A stretch of 53,726 nucleotides of DNA from Paenibacillus solani (GTDB lineage Bacteria > Bacillota > Bacilli > Paenibacillales > Paenibacillaceae): NCBI RefSeq assembly GCF_001277345.1, contig NZ_LIUT01000006.1, positions 568,164 through 621,889 on the forward strand. Reading direction: 5' to 3'. This document shows, in pieces, positions 35,028-43,033 of the stretch (position 1 is the stretch's first letter; the number at the start of each line of letters is the position of its first letter). A program made the position numbers and the translations under genes. The notes under the pieces were generated by a model. That model saw only the letters and a list, made by a program, of their open reading frames with translations, ran no database searches and was not told where the DNA came from.

Positions 35028-36476
35028 ATGCGCAAGTTCTCAGCACTACTGATCTGCCTTTTGCTGTTCAGCTCCTTGCTCGCCGCGTGCGGCGGCGGCA
35101 AAGCGGCGCCGGAGGTCACGAATAAAGAGGGAGGGACCACGAACTCGGGGGAAACAACCACGACACAGACGGAGGAACCGAAGGAGGACATCGCGGACCA
35201 AAAGATCACGATCAAGGTTCATTATCCGCTGCCGGATGACACGACGCTGCGACAGCAGGAGGATGATAAAATTGCCCGTTTCCAGGCGAAATATCCAAAT
35301 GTGACCATCGTAAAGGACGATTGGCAGTACAGCGTTAACGAAATTGGAGTGAAGATGGCTTCGAACGAAGCACCGACATTTTATAACACGTGGGCTACGG
35401 AAGCACAGCTGCTTGTGGAGCGGGGCTGGGTGGCTGACATCACGGAGTTCTGGAACGACTGGGAGTACAAGGATGATATGAATCCCGTGCTGCAGAATCA
35501 ATTCATCGTGGACGGCAAGGTATACGGTGTAACGCAGAATGGTTATATTACGTCTACGGTCGTGAACAAGAAGCTGCTGGATGCGAAGGGCGTGCCTGTT
35601 CCGCCAATGGATTGGACATGGGACGATATGTACAACACAGCGAAAGGCGCTGCGGACCCGAAGGCCGGCATATCCGGAATCGCACCGATGGGCAAGGGGA
35701 ATGAAGCTGGCTGGAACTGGACTAACTTCTTGTTTGAAGCTGGCGGGGACATTGAAGTGAACGAAGACGGCAAAGTGAAAGCGGTGTTTAACTCGGAAGC
35801 CGGTGTGAAGGCATTGGATTTCTACAAGAAGCTAAGATGGGAAGCAAATGCCATTCCGCAGGACTGGGCCCTCGGTTGGGGCGATGCGATCAGCTCGTTC
35901 CAGCAAGGACGCACAGCCATGGTCATCGCAGGCGCATTTGACGTGATTCAGCCAGCACTGAATGAAGGTGGTATGAAGCCGGAAGATGTGATTGCATATC
36001 CGATGCCTGCAATGGAGAAGGGCGGAGCGCACCACGGCATTTTGGGCGGCAATTACCTGGTCATTAATCCAAATGCCACGAAGGAAGAGCAGGAAATGGC
36101 ATTCCGCTATATCACGTTTGATTATTTTACAGACGATGCGCTGAAATCAGTGGAAGACACGATTAATGCCCGTAAAGCCGAAGGCAAATACTTTGTACCG
36201 ACGCCGCTAGAATATTTTAGCGATGATTCCGAGTATGCTGCAAAGGTCAAAGCTATCTACGATAAGTACGACAACGTCTACAAATATGATCCGCAGCTCT
36301 TCAGTCTGTTAGAAGGCAAAACGGAAGCACAATTCGGCACGCAGGATTATTATGCGGCGATGTCCAACGTCGTGCAGGAATCGTTCTCCAAGGAAGGTAC
36401 GGATTCCAAGAAACAGCTGGACGATACGGCCAAGTTGGTTCAGGAGAACTTCTTCGATAAAATCGAACAGAAATAA
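35028..36476 (+). CDS. extracellular solute-binding lipoprotein, CUT1 family
   Basis: 482 residues from ATG 35028 with AAAAGGGGAG upstream. A signal peptide ends in the lipobox LAAC, followed by Gly and a Thr/Glu-rich spacer, so the protein is tethered outside the membrane. The mature part has the type-1 sugar-binding fold: KITIKVHYPLPDD, FQAKYPNVTIVKDDW, TFYNTWATEAQLLVERGWVADIT and the hinge QQGRTAMVIAGAFDV. The ligand is unknown, probably an oligosaccharide. It is the last gene of the kinase/regulator/transporter locus and is followed by a perfect terminator. Confidence 0.94.
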   Translation: MRKFSALLICLLLFSSLLAACGGGKAAPEVTNKEGGTTNSGETTTTQTEEPKEDIADQKITIKVHYPLPDDTTLRQQEDDKIARFQAKYPNVTIVKDDWQYSVNEIGVKMASNEAPTFYNTWATEAQLLVERGWVADITEFWNDWEYKDDMNPVLQNQFIVDGKVYGVTQNGYITSTVVNKKLLDAKGVPVPPMDWTWDDMYNTAKGAADPKAGISGIAPMGKGNEAGWNWTNFLFEAGGDIEVNEDGKVKAVFNSEAGVKALDFYKKLRWEANAIPQDWALGWGDAISSFQQGRTAMVIAGAFDVIQPALNEGGMKPEDVIAYPMPAMEKGGAHHGILGGNYLVINPNATKEEQEMAFRYITFDYFTDDALKSVEDTINARKAEGKYFVPTPLEYFSDDSEYAAKVKAIYDKYDNVYKYDPQLFSLLEGKTEAQFGTQDYYAAMSNVVQESFSKEGTDSKKQLDDTAKLVQENFFDKIEQK

Positions 36477-36521
36477 GGGGTGGCAACCCCGGATAGGATG
36501 ATAGAGAGTTCTGTAGCATAA

Positions 36522-36552
36522 AAAGAGAGACGCCGCTCCGGCGTCTCTCTTT
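36522..36552 (+). terminator. terminator of the sugar transporter operon
   Basis: AAAGAGAGACGCCG and CGGCGTCTCTCTTT pair over 14 bp with a 3-nt loop. The stem is A/T-symmetrical at its ends, so it may also serve the convergent adenylyltransferase gene. Confidence 0.9.
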
Positions 36553-36661
36553 GCTGATTCATATTGGTATCAGGAACTTGAATCGGAACTATCATCAGTT
36601 CTCTACGGGCGCGGCTACCAAATTCGACTTTGGGATCAAGGGAGCCGCAATTGCCGCAAAA

Positions 36662-37534
36662 TCAATAGATTTCCTGGGCATCTGCTGGCAGCTGCCCGAC
36701 ATGCTGTAGGAAGCCCGTTACGCGCTGGTCCTGCCCGTTATCATACTTAAAGCCAAGCTGCTCAGCAACTTCAAGCGCAGTTCCCCGGAACAGTCTAGCC
36801 ATCGCAAACAGCGCATCCCACACCTCTTCGTAAGTTCCGCGAGGATAGGTAGACATCAGCTCGTTCCAGCTGCCCGGGGACAGGTAGTTTTTCAGGTACT
36901 TGCCGTTTTTGCCAACACTGAGCGAGAAGTCGGTCTGGATACCTACCTGCCACTCCAGCATCTTCATCAGCATCGGTCGCATGATGTTGTGAAGATGGTC
37001 TTGGGCATACAGTATTTCTTTCCGCCATAAGCCTTTTGCCACATACGTAGAAACCCACCAGAACTCGTTGCAGCAATCAGCGAAGAATGCCGCAGACGGG
37101 CGCTGTACCCAAAAATCCTCATCTGACGGAGGAGCAACCTTAGGGAAGGACTGATCTTTATCCAGTAAAATCTGGATCAGTTTGTCTTCCTTACAGTATT
37201 TCTCCTTGTCCTCAATAGGAATTAGAGTCATGTCGATCCGGTTGCCGTCGGTAAACAACATCAAGTACGAGAACCAGGCCCCAAGATCCGGGGGAAACAA
37301 GGCCATATCTTCCGGTGTCTGCAGAATCAACCGTTCTCCGAAAACGTCAATCCAGCTCGGATCCTGAATGAAGCTCTCCATGTCCGTCACATGAAAGCTG
37401 ATATCGTAATCTTGAAAAATATCCTTAGGCACGTTGGGATTCGTTCTGGAGCCTTCCAGGGTCACGGCCCGAACCCGTTCGTCGCGGGCTGCGTAGCCCA
37501 ATACCAAATCTATCATTTCTTGTTCGCTTCTCAT
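36662..37534 (-). CDS. aadK: aminoglycoside 6-adenylyltransferase, AadK-like
   Basis: 290 residues, close to B. subtilis AadK. The nucleotidyltransferase core is at the N-terminus: VTLEGSRTNPN, then FQDYDISFHV with the Asp pair that holds metal, and IDMTLIPIED with the third acidic residue. The C-terminal helical region FFADCCNEFWWVSTYVAKGLWRKE is typical of ANT(6). It would transfer AMP to streptomycin-type aminoglycosides; whether it gives resistance here cannot be told. AAGGAGG precedes the ATG. The roughly 110-nt leader carries a short ORF and a hairpin. Confidence 0.9.
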   Translation of the reverse strand: MRSEQEMIDLVLGYAARDERVRAVTLEGSRTNPNVPKDIFQDYDISFHVTDMESFIQDPSWIDVFGERLILQTPEDMALFPPDLGAWFSYLMLFTDGNRIDMTLIPIEDKEKYCKEDKLIQILLDKDQSFPKVAPPSDEDFWVQRPSAAFFADCCNEFWWVSTYVAKGLWRKEILYAQDHLHNIMRPMLMKMLEWQVGIQTDFSLSVGKNGKYLKNYLSPGSWNELMSTYPRGTYEEVWDALFAMARLFRGTALEVAEQLGFKYDNGQDQRVTGFLQHVGQLPADAQEIY

Positions 37535-37641
37535 ACTTTCCAGCCTCCTTATTCCTATTTGGATTAAGCATGAATCAAATCGGACAGGTCAGGAGGTCCA
37601 CGAATCCGGACCGTAGAAGCATGGCATGGATATGGAGCATG

Positions 37642-37668
37642 TTATAACTTGTTCAAGCGTTTTTTCAT
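37642..37668 (-). CDS. 8-codon leader ORF upstream of aadK
   Basis: ATG followed by codons for KKRLNKL and TAA, with AAAGGAG 8 nt upstream. It lies 107 nt before aadK; between them GGTCC and GGACC (about 37591-37612 on this strand) can pair. Short basic leader ORFs with strong sites are typical of antibiotic-inducible genes. Whether it is translated is not shown. Confidence 0.4.
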   Translation of the reverse strand: MKKRLNKL

Positions 37669-37704
37669 AAGGAAATCTCCTTTACGCATTTGAATTTAGT
37701 TAAG

Positions 37705-39021
37705 TTATTTCTTCATAGCCTTGAAGGATTCTTCCGCTGCCTCTAGCGTATCTTCAATATCGGCATCCGTATGAGCCGTGGTCATAAACCAGGCTTCGTA
37801 TTTGGAAGGGGCCAGGTTCACGCCGCGGTCCAGCATGTGGCGGAAGAACGCCGCAAAGGCTTCACCGTCGGTATCCTGCGCTTCGTCATAGTTCGTTACC
37901 GGATGATCGCAGAAGTGAGTGGAGAAGGAGCCGCGGATGCGATTAATCGTAAGCGGGACACCGTGGCGGTCTGCGGATGCCTGTAGGCCTTCTGTCAGCT
38001 TGATCGTCAAGCGCTCCATTTCTTCATATACACCTTCACCCTGCAGCACCTCCAAGCAGGCGATTCCGGCTGTGATGGAAGCAGGATTGCCGGCCATGGT
38101 TCCTGCCTGATAAGCTGGGCCAAGCGGTGCAACCTGTTCCATCACGTGTTTGCGGCCGCCATAAGCACCGATTGGAAGCCCGCCGCCGATGATTTTGCCA
38201 AGAGCCGTAAGATCCGGCTGAATTGCTTCATGATTGGTTAAGCCTGCATAGGTTTGGGCCGAACCGTAATGGAAACGGAAAGCACTGATGACCTCGTCAT
38301 AAATGACAAGCGAGCCGTTGTCGTGCGCCATCTTGCATAAGCCTTCCAGGAATCCCTCTTTCGGCATCACCATCCCGAAGTTGCCGACGATCGGCTCCAC
38401 CATTACGGCAGCGACATCATCACCCCATCGGTCAAGGGCAGCTTGCAGGCCTTCCAAATCGTTGAACGGAACGGTAATAACTTCGGTTGCGATGCTTGTA
38501 GGGATTCCTGCACTGTCCGGAATGCCAAGTGTGGAAGGGCCGGAGCCGGCAGCCACAAGGACGAGATCGGAATGGCCGTGGTAACAGCCGGCAAATTTAA
38601 TAATTTTGTTGCGTTTGGTGTACGCGCGGGCGACTCGGATGGTCGTCATAACAGCCTCGGTGCCGGAATTGACGAAACGCACCTTATCCATGGACGGGAT
38701 GGCTGCCTTCAGCATTTTGGCCAGGGTGATCTCAAGCTCTGTCGGCGTCCCGTACAGGGTGCCGTTTTGAGCTGCCGCCGTGATCGCCGCTGTAATATGC
38801 GGATGGGCATGTCCGGTTATGATCGGACCATACGCTGCTAAATAATCGATGTAGCGGTTGCCATCCTCGTCCCAGAAGTGGGCGCCACTTGCACGCTTCA
38901 TAAAGACAGGTGCACCGCCCCCAACGGCTTTAAATGAACGGGAAGGGCTATTTACGCCTCCCACGATATGCTGTAGCGCTTCTTGATACAGTGATTCTGA
39001 ACGGTTTCTGGATGTTGACAT
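37705..39021 (-). CDS. hemL: glutamate-1-semialdehyde 2,1-aminomutase
   Basis: PLP enzyme that makes 5-aminolevulinate from glutamate-1-semialdehyde in heme synthesis. 438 residues from ATG 39021 with AAGGGAG upstream; the frame extends 72 nt further without a site. Family segments are VGGVNSPSRSFK, FVNSGTEAVMTTIRVARAYT, VIYDEVISAFR and the PLP-Lys loop ALGKIIGGGLPIGAYGG. It is not in a hemAXCDBL cluster, so it may be the GsaB-type second copy seen in many Bacillales. No terminator is visible before the aadK leader, so read-through is possible. Confidence 0.95.
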   Translation of the reverse strand: MSTSRNRSESLYQEALQHIVGGVNSPSRSFKAVGGGAPVFMKRASGAHFWDEDGNRYIDYLAAYGPIITGHAHPHITAAITAAAQNGTLYGTPTELEITLAKMLKAAIPSMDKVRFVNSGTEAVMTTIRVARAYTKRNKIIKFAGCYHGHSDLVLVAAGSGPSTLGIPDSAGIPTSIATEVITVPFNDLEGLQAALDRWGDDVAAVMVEPIVGNFGMVMPKEGFLEGLCKMAHDNGSLVIYDEVISAFRFHYGSAQTYAGLTNHEAIQPDLTALGKIIGGGLPIGAYGGRKHVMEQVAPLGPAYQAGTMAGNPASITAGIACLEVLQGEGVYEEMERLTIKLTEGLQASADRHGVPLTINRIRGSFSTHFCDHPVTNYDEAQDTDGEAFAAFFRHMLDRGVNLAPSKYEAWFMTTAHTDADIEDTLEAAEESFKAMKK

Positions 39022-39100
39022 ATGAATTGAACTCCCTTTCTTCATGAAGCAGGACAGGAAGCTAAAATGACATAGCGCCCTGTCCTGACCCAATAGTGTA

Positions 39101-40159
39101 TTAGTTGCGGTCCGTCACTGATGACGGAGTTGTTGAACTTTCGGAAGGATTGCTCTTGGAATTACCTTCTGTGTCCTGACTGTCTTCACTTACAGGATCA
39201 GGTGTTGGCGGGTTTACGATATCCTGGATATACTCTTTCAGCCTATCCGAATTGCCGACAGTTAAGACAGCAGCCCCACCGATATGTTCTTCCTTCAGCA
39301 GCTTCATAGGAGGCACCTGCTCACTGCCGCTCATGCTGCTCTTGTAAGCGACATTAGCGAGTTTCCACATATCTTCGACCTCAAGATTGGTATCAATATA
39401 CGGACTGACGGATTTCAGGATGTCAGGCAGCTTCATAATCGAAGTGGTGGTCTGCATTTTCTTGGCTACTGCTTTTATCAGCTCGCGTTGACGTTCTGTG
39501 CGGGTAAAATCGCCCATCGCATCATAGCGGAACCGGACATACTGAAGCGCTGAATTACCGTCGAGATGCTGCATGCCCTGCTTCAGATCAATGTCATATT
39601 CATTCTTGTCTGCCTTACTGGAATAGCTCATGTCCTTCTCAACATAGAAATCAACCCCGCCGACTGAATCGACCAACTTCATGAATCCTTGGAAATCAGT
39701 GTAGACGTAGTATTGAATCGGCATGCCGAGCAGATCTCCAACCGCCTTCATGGCCGTATTCGGACCGTGAGTAATGGCTGTATTGATTCGGTTTCGGTCA
39801 TGCCCGGGTATGTCTACATAGGTATCGCGCAAAATAGAGAATAAGTACATTTTCTTCTTTACCGGATCAATGGAGGCTACAAGCATGCTATCGGAACGGG
39901 GAATCTCGCCTTCTTCGAACCCGCGTGCATCCACGCCCATGACGAGAATGTTAACCATCTCGGTTCCTTCCCACTCCGGTGGCGCAGGGACTTTGGCATC
40001 GACCTGTTCAATTTCCTTAAAAGGGGAGGCTTCTCCCGATTTCTGAAGACCTTGCAAGCTGTCGTAAAAAGATACTCCATAATAAATTCCGTAGCCAATG
40101 ATGGCGGCCAGTATGATACTAACAATCCATATAATCGTTTTCTTTGTTTTTTTGGTCAT
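39101..40159 (-). CDS. LytR-CpsA-Psr (LCP) family protein
   Basis: 352 residues from ATG 40159 with GAAAGGAAG upstream. A cytoplasmic KKTKK stretch precedes one membrane helix (about 9-30), followed by the extracellular LCP domain: VNILVMGVDARG, RSDSMLVASIDP, LFSILRDTYVDIPGHDRNRINTA, GVDFYVEKDM, LDGNSALQYVRFRYD and GDFTRTERQRELIKA. LCP proteins attach wall teichoic acid or other glycopolymers to peptidoglycan. The C-terminus is a Ser/Pro/Asp-rich tail. Its promoter overlaps that of the divergent peroxiredoxin gene. Confidence 0.95.
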   Translation of the reverse strand: MTKKTKKTIIWIVSIILAAIIGYGIYYGVSFYDSLQGLQKSGEASPFKEIEQVDAKVPAPPEWEGTEMVNILVMGVDARGFEEGEIPRSDSMLVASIDPVKKKMYLFSILRDTYVDIPGHDRNRINTAITHGPNTAMKAVGDLLGMPIQYYVYTDFQGFMKLVDSVGGVDFYVEKDMSYSSKADKNEYDIDLKQGMQHLDGNSALQYVRFRYDAMGDFTRTERQRELIKAVAKKMQTTTSIMKLPDILKSVSPYIDTNLEVEDMWKLANVAYKSSMSGSEQVPPMKLLKEEHIGGAAVLTVGNSDRLKEYIQDIVNPPTPDPVSEDSQDTEGNSKSNPSESSTTPSSVTDRN

Positions 40160-40189
40160 TAAGTTCTTCCTTTCGGATACGCTGATGAT

Positions 40190-40256
40190 ACATTCGATAG
40201 AACATTTGAACATTCGACATACATTCTATTATAATTTTTTTAGAAAAGACAATCAA
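40190..40256. promoter_or_regulatory. overlapping divergent promoters of the LCP gene and bcp, with a short repeat array
   Basis: Plus strand: TTGAAC 40206-40211, 18 nt, TATAAT 40230-40235 (towards bcp). Minus strand: TTGATT 40256-40251, 17 nt, TATAAT 40233-40228 (towards LCP). The two -10 elements share six bases, so the promoters exclude each other. ACATTYGA-like units recur at 40190, 40202, 40210 and 40221 (last one partial). Confidence 0.6.
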
Positions 40257-40297
40257 TTTTGCGGATTTAAGTCCCATACAACAGGAGGCGAACCAAT

Positions 40298-40771
40298 ATC
40301 GCAGATCAAGTAGAGTGGACCATCGGAAGCCAGGTACCAGATTTTTCACTCCCGGCTTCGAATGGGGAAGAGATAGCATTAAGTGATTTTCGCGGTCGCA
40401 AGGTCGTGCTTTTTTTCTACCCGAAGAATATGACTCCAACCTGTACCGAAGAAGCCTGCAGCTTCAGGGATAATTATAGTGCTTTGGAGCAAGCTGACGC
40501 AGTTGTCATCGGGATTAGCCCGGATCCGCCGAAATCCCACACCAGATTCATTGATAAACATAGTCTGCCCTACTTGCTCTTGTCTGATGAGGAGCATAAG
40601 GTCAGCGATATGTTTGGTGTGTGGCAGATGAAGAAAATGTTCGGCCGTGAGTATATGGGCATTGTTCGCTCGACCTTTTTGATTGACGAGAACGGAAAGC
40701 TGGCAGCAGAATGGCGGAAGGTGAAAGTGAAGGGCCATGTTGAGGCCGTGCTCGCAGCCGTGCTGTCATAG
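40298..40771 (+). CDS. bcp: thioredoxin-dependent peroxiredoxin, Bcp type, apparent ATC start
   Basis: Reduces hydrogen peroxide and organic peroxides. Peroxidatic Cys is in NMTPTCTEEACSFRD, with a second Cys five residues later as in Bcp/PrxQ. No ATG, GTG or TTG lies in frame between the upstream stop (40268) and GTG 40406, and that GTG falls inside the core strand VVLFFYP, too late for a folded protein. The frame upstream reads ADQVEWTIGSQVPDFSLPAS, the normal Bcp N-terminus. AGGAGG (40283-40288) lies 9 nt before ATC 40298, which gives 157 residues, the family length. A rare ATC start, or an altered ATG, is the best reading. Confidence 0.88.
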   Translation: MADQVEWTIGSQVPDFSLPASNGEEIALSDFRGRKVVLFFYPKNMTPTCTEEACSFRDNYSALEQADAVVIGISPDPPKSHTRFIDKHSLPYLLLSDEEHKVSDMFGVWQMKKMFGREYMGIVRSTFLIDENGKLAAEWRKVKVKGHVEAVLAAVLS

Positions 40772-40781
40772 CTATATGAAG

Positions 40782-40833
40782 AACGGTCCCTATGCATGCC
40801 TGGACAGGCATCATAAGGGACCGTTTTTTTTGC
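40782..40833 (+). terminator. terminator of bcp
   Basis: AACGGTCCC and GGGACCGTT with inner ATGCCT/AGGCAT, followed by a run of T's. Confidence 0.9.
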
Positions 40834-40953
40834 TGAATAATGAGGTTCCAGCTATTTCAAACGAGTTATCAAAATCTAGTCTTTTTTTATAACACCCTCC
40901 ATATAATCTATCAGGAAGCCGAACTCATAGAAACGATGGAGGTAGAGTTGATA

Positions 40954-42261
40954 ATGAAAAGTATGGTGCGGGTAACAGCGATTGCGGTATTCTTCGGCAT
41001 TTTGGCAGTGTTGATCACGATGGGTACGGGACTTTCAATCGAGCAACCGGTGGATATGTATGTGGAACAACCTTCTATGGCTTCGGCACCCGCGGCAGTA
41101 TCTCAGCAGAATATACAAGTGAAGGCGTATGAAGCAAACAAGCCGAAAATCATCCCTGCAAGCAAGAGCGCATCGGCTGTGAACGCCGCACCTGTTTCAT
41201 ATAAGAAACAAACGGAGAAGACGGTGTATCTGACATTTGATGACGGACCATCCGATTTAACGCTTGACGTGTTGGATATTTTAAAGCGGGAAGGTATTAA
41301 GGGCACGTTTTTTGTAGTGGGAAAAGAAGCGGAGACCCGCCCCGAGATTATTAATCGGATCTATGAGGAAGGGCATGCGATTGGCAATCATTCCTATGAT
41401 CACCGCTATGATAAGCTTTATGGGCATTTTCAGGATTTTTGGGTACAGATTAAGAAGACGGAGGAGATCATCCGCTTGATCACGGGTGAAAGACCCCAGC
41501 TGGTGAGGGCTCCTGGGGGAACGGCCGGACATTTTGATGAAGCCTATTTTCAATATATGAAGCAGGGGGGATATCGTGTATTCGATTGGAACGTTGACAG
41601 CGGCGATTCCAAATATAGGGGCGTTCCAGCCAAGGATATTTTAAAAGGGGCAACCACGAAGGTGAATGGCAATGAGGCAATTGTGCTTCTTCATGATGGC
41701 AAAGGGCATGCCGAAAGCATAAAAGCTCTGCCTGACATCATCTCGCACTATAAAAAGCAAGGCTATACCTTCGAGGTTCTTACTCCGGAAACCCAGCCCG
41801 TTCAATTTCGTCCTAAACCGTCTGCCCAAAAGGCTTCGCAGCCATCTAAGCAGTGGATAAATGAGCATGTTGCAGTCAATGCCGCATTATTTGAGAGTGG
41901 ACGTATGCTTGCCGTGGAGTTCGGAGGTATGGAAACGGCGTTCGCGGCAGGTGAATATAGAATGGTTGACGGCCGATTGATGGTTCCGCTGCGCTCTTTG
42001 GTGGAACGGCTCGGCGGGAGTGTGTCCTGGAAATCTCATACCAAGACCGTGCAGGTGACCCTGGCAGGGAAACGCTGGGAAGCAGACCCGGTGGGCGGCT
42101 TGCTGTACCCCATGCAAACAGGGGAGAGACCGGTGTCTTCGGAGATTCACTTAATCGGTGGAACCGCTTGGATTCCGCTGCGGGAGGCGCTTGACTTTTC
42201 CGGAAAAACTGTTACAAAAGTGACATATCAAGAAAGCGAGTATCGCGTTCTTGCGTTGTAA
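40954..42261 (+). CDS. secreted polysaccharide deacetylase with copper-amine-oxidase-like C-terminal domain
   Basis: 435 residues from ATG 40954, because GGAGGT ends 10 nt upstream; the frame is open further left. One N-terminal signal/anchor helix (about 4-24), then a Ser/Ala/Lys-rich spacer. NodB domain (about 90-285): TFDDGPSD (catalytic Asp, metal Asp), NHSYDHRYD (His-x3-His metal site), RAPGGTAG, DWNVDSGD and IVLLHDGKGH. Residues about 320-435 are the stalk-like copper-amine-oxidase N-domain (MVPLRSLVERLGGSVSW; WIPLREALDFSGK). Probably removes acetyl groups from peptidoglycan or a related glycan. Confidence 0.94.
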   Translation: MKSMVRVTAIAVFFGILAVLITMGTGLSIEQPVDMYVEQPSMASAPAAVSQQNIQVKAYEANKPKIIPASKSASAVNAAPVSYKKQTEKTVYLTFDDGPSDLTLDVLDILKREGIKGTFFVVGKEAETRPEIINRIYEEGHAIGNHSYDHRYDKLYGHFQDFWVQIKKTEEIIRLITGERPQLVRAPGGTAGHFDEAYFQYMKQGGYRVFDWNVDSGDSKYRGVPAKDILKGATTKVNGNEAIVLLHDGKGHAESIKALPDIISHYKKQGYTFEVLTPETQPVQFRPKPSAQKASQPSKQWINEHVAVNAALFESGRMLAVEFGGMETAFAAGEYRMVDGRLMVPLRSLVERLGGSVSWKSHTKTVQVTLAGKRWEADPVGGLLYPMQTGERPVSSEIHLIGGTAWIPLREALDFSGKTVTKVTYQESEYRVLAL

Positions 42262-42281
42262 TCTGAATTTGCAATTTCTAT

Positions 42282-42333
42282 TTGTAATTATGCTGCACAA
42301 GTTATAGACTAGTACTTGAGATATTTATCACAA
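42282..42333 (+). promoter_or_regulatory. yjlC-ndh promoter with candidate Rex operator
   Basis: TTGTAA 42282-42287, 17 nt, TAGACT 42305-42310. TTGAGATATTTATCACAA (42316-42333) follows at the transcription start; it matches the Rex box TTGTGAAWWWWTTCACAA at 15 of 18 positions. In B. subtilis the yjlC-ndh operon is a known Rex target. Confidence 0.55.
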
Positions 42334-42359
42334 TCCCAACGATTGTTTCAGATTAGAGG

Positions 42360-42378
42360 AGGGGGATGTCATCCCCCT
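42360..42378 (+). terminator. hairpin in the yjlC leader
   Basis: AGGGGGAT and ATCCCCCT form an 8-bp stem with a 3-nt loop, followed by GCTTTATTTT. It may end the deacetylase transcript or act inside the long yjlC leader; a second stem (AACCGG/CCGGTT) lies near 42440-42475. No other gene is seen in 42262-42530. Confidence 0.4.
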
Positions 42379-42530
42379 GCTTTATTTTGGCGATAATGGG
42401 TCACCCATAAGTTCGACTTTTGTAAGTGATGCATAATAGAAACCGGGTATCTCCAAATTAAAGGGTAGCCGGTTCGATCGTCGCCAAGTTCATCTTGGGA
42501 ATTCACTTAAAGAAAAGGAGGCAATACTTT

Positions 42531-43001
42531 ATGACAGAAACATCATCTCCACAGCCGTCCGAAAATTCGGAAAACGTTGTAGGAAATCAAGAAGCTGCGG
42601 CGTCCAGCCGTCCTGATGTGCTGCTCGAACAACTGCTCAAGCCCGAGGTTCAGGAATCTCTCACAACTCTCGTGGACAATCTTCCAAAACTTACGGAAAT
42701 GCTAGCAGTTATGACAAAAGCTTATGACTTCGGTAAATCCGTAGCTACGGACCCCGTTCTTGCGGAAGACACCATGGCTTCCCTTAGCGGATTCGCGAAG
42801 CCGATCACGACAACAGCAAAAAGCGTTGCATCTGCAGCCATTGAAGCCGGAGACCGTGTACATGCTCAAGGCGACCAAGCTCAGATTGGCGTGTTTGGTC
42901 TGATGAAAATGCTGAAAGATCCTCAAGTGCAAAAGGGTCTTCGCTATGCTCAGGCTTTTTTGGACGTTCTTAACGAACGCGACCAACAAAACAAGCGTTA
43001 A
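42531..43001 (+). CDS. yjlC: DUF1641 protein, YjlC-like
   Basis: 156 residues from ATG 42531 behind AAAGGAGG. A Ser/Asn/Glu-rich N-terminus is followed by the helical DUF1641 core (LLEQLLKPEVQESLTTLVDNL ... GVFGLMKMLKDPQVQKGLRYA). The gene directly precedes the NADH dehydrogenase, as yjlC precedes ndh in B. subtilis. Its function is not firmly known; the pairing suggests a partner or regulator of type II NADH dehydrogenase. Confidence 0.9.
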   Translation: MTETSSPQPSENSENVVGNQEAAASSRPDVLLEQLLKPEVQESLTTLVDNLPKLTEMLAVMTKAYDFGKSVATDPVLAEDTMASLSGFAKPITTTAKSVASAAIEAGDRVHAQGDQAQIGVFGLMKMLKDPQVQKGLRYAQAFLDVLNERDQQNKR

Positions 43002-43033
43002 TCCATAAATCATACGAAGAACGGAGGATGGTC

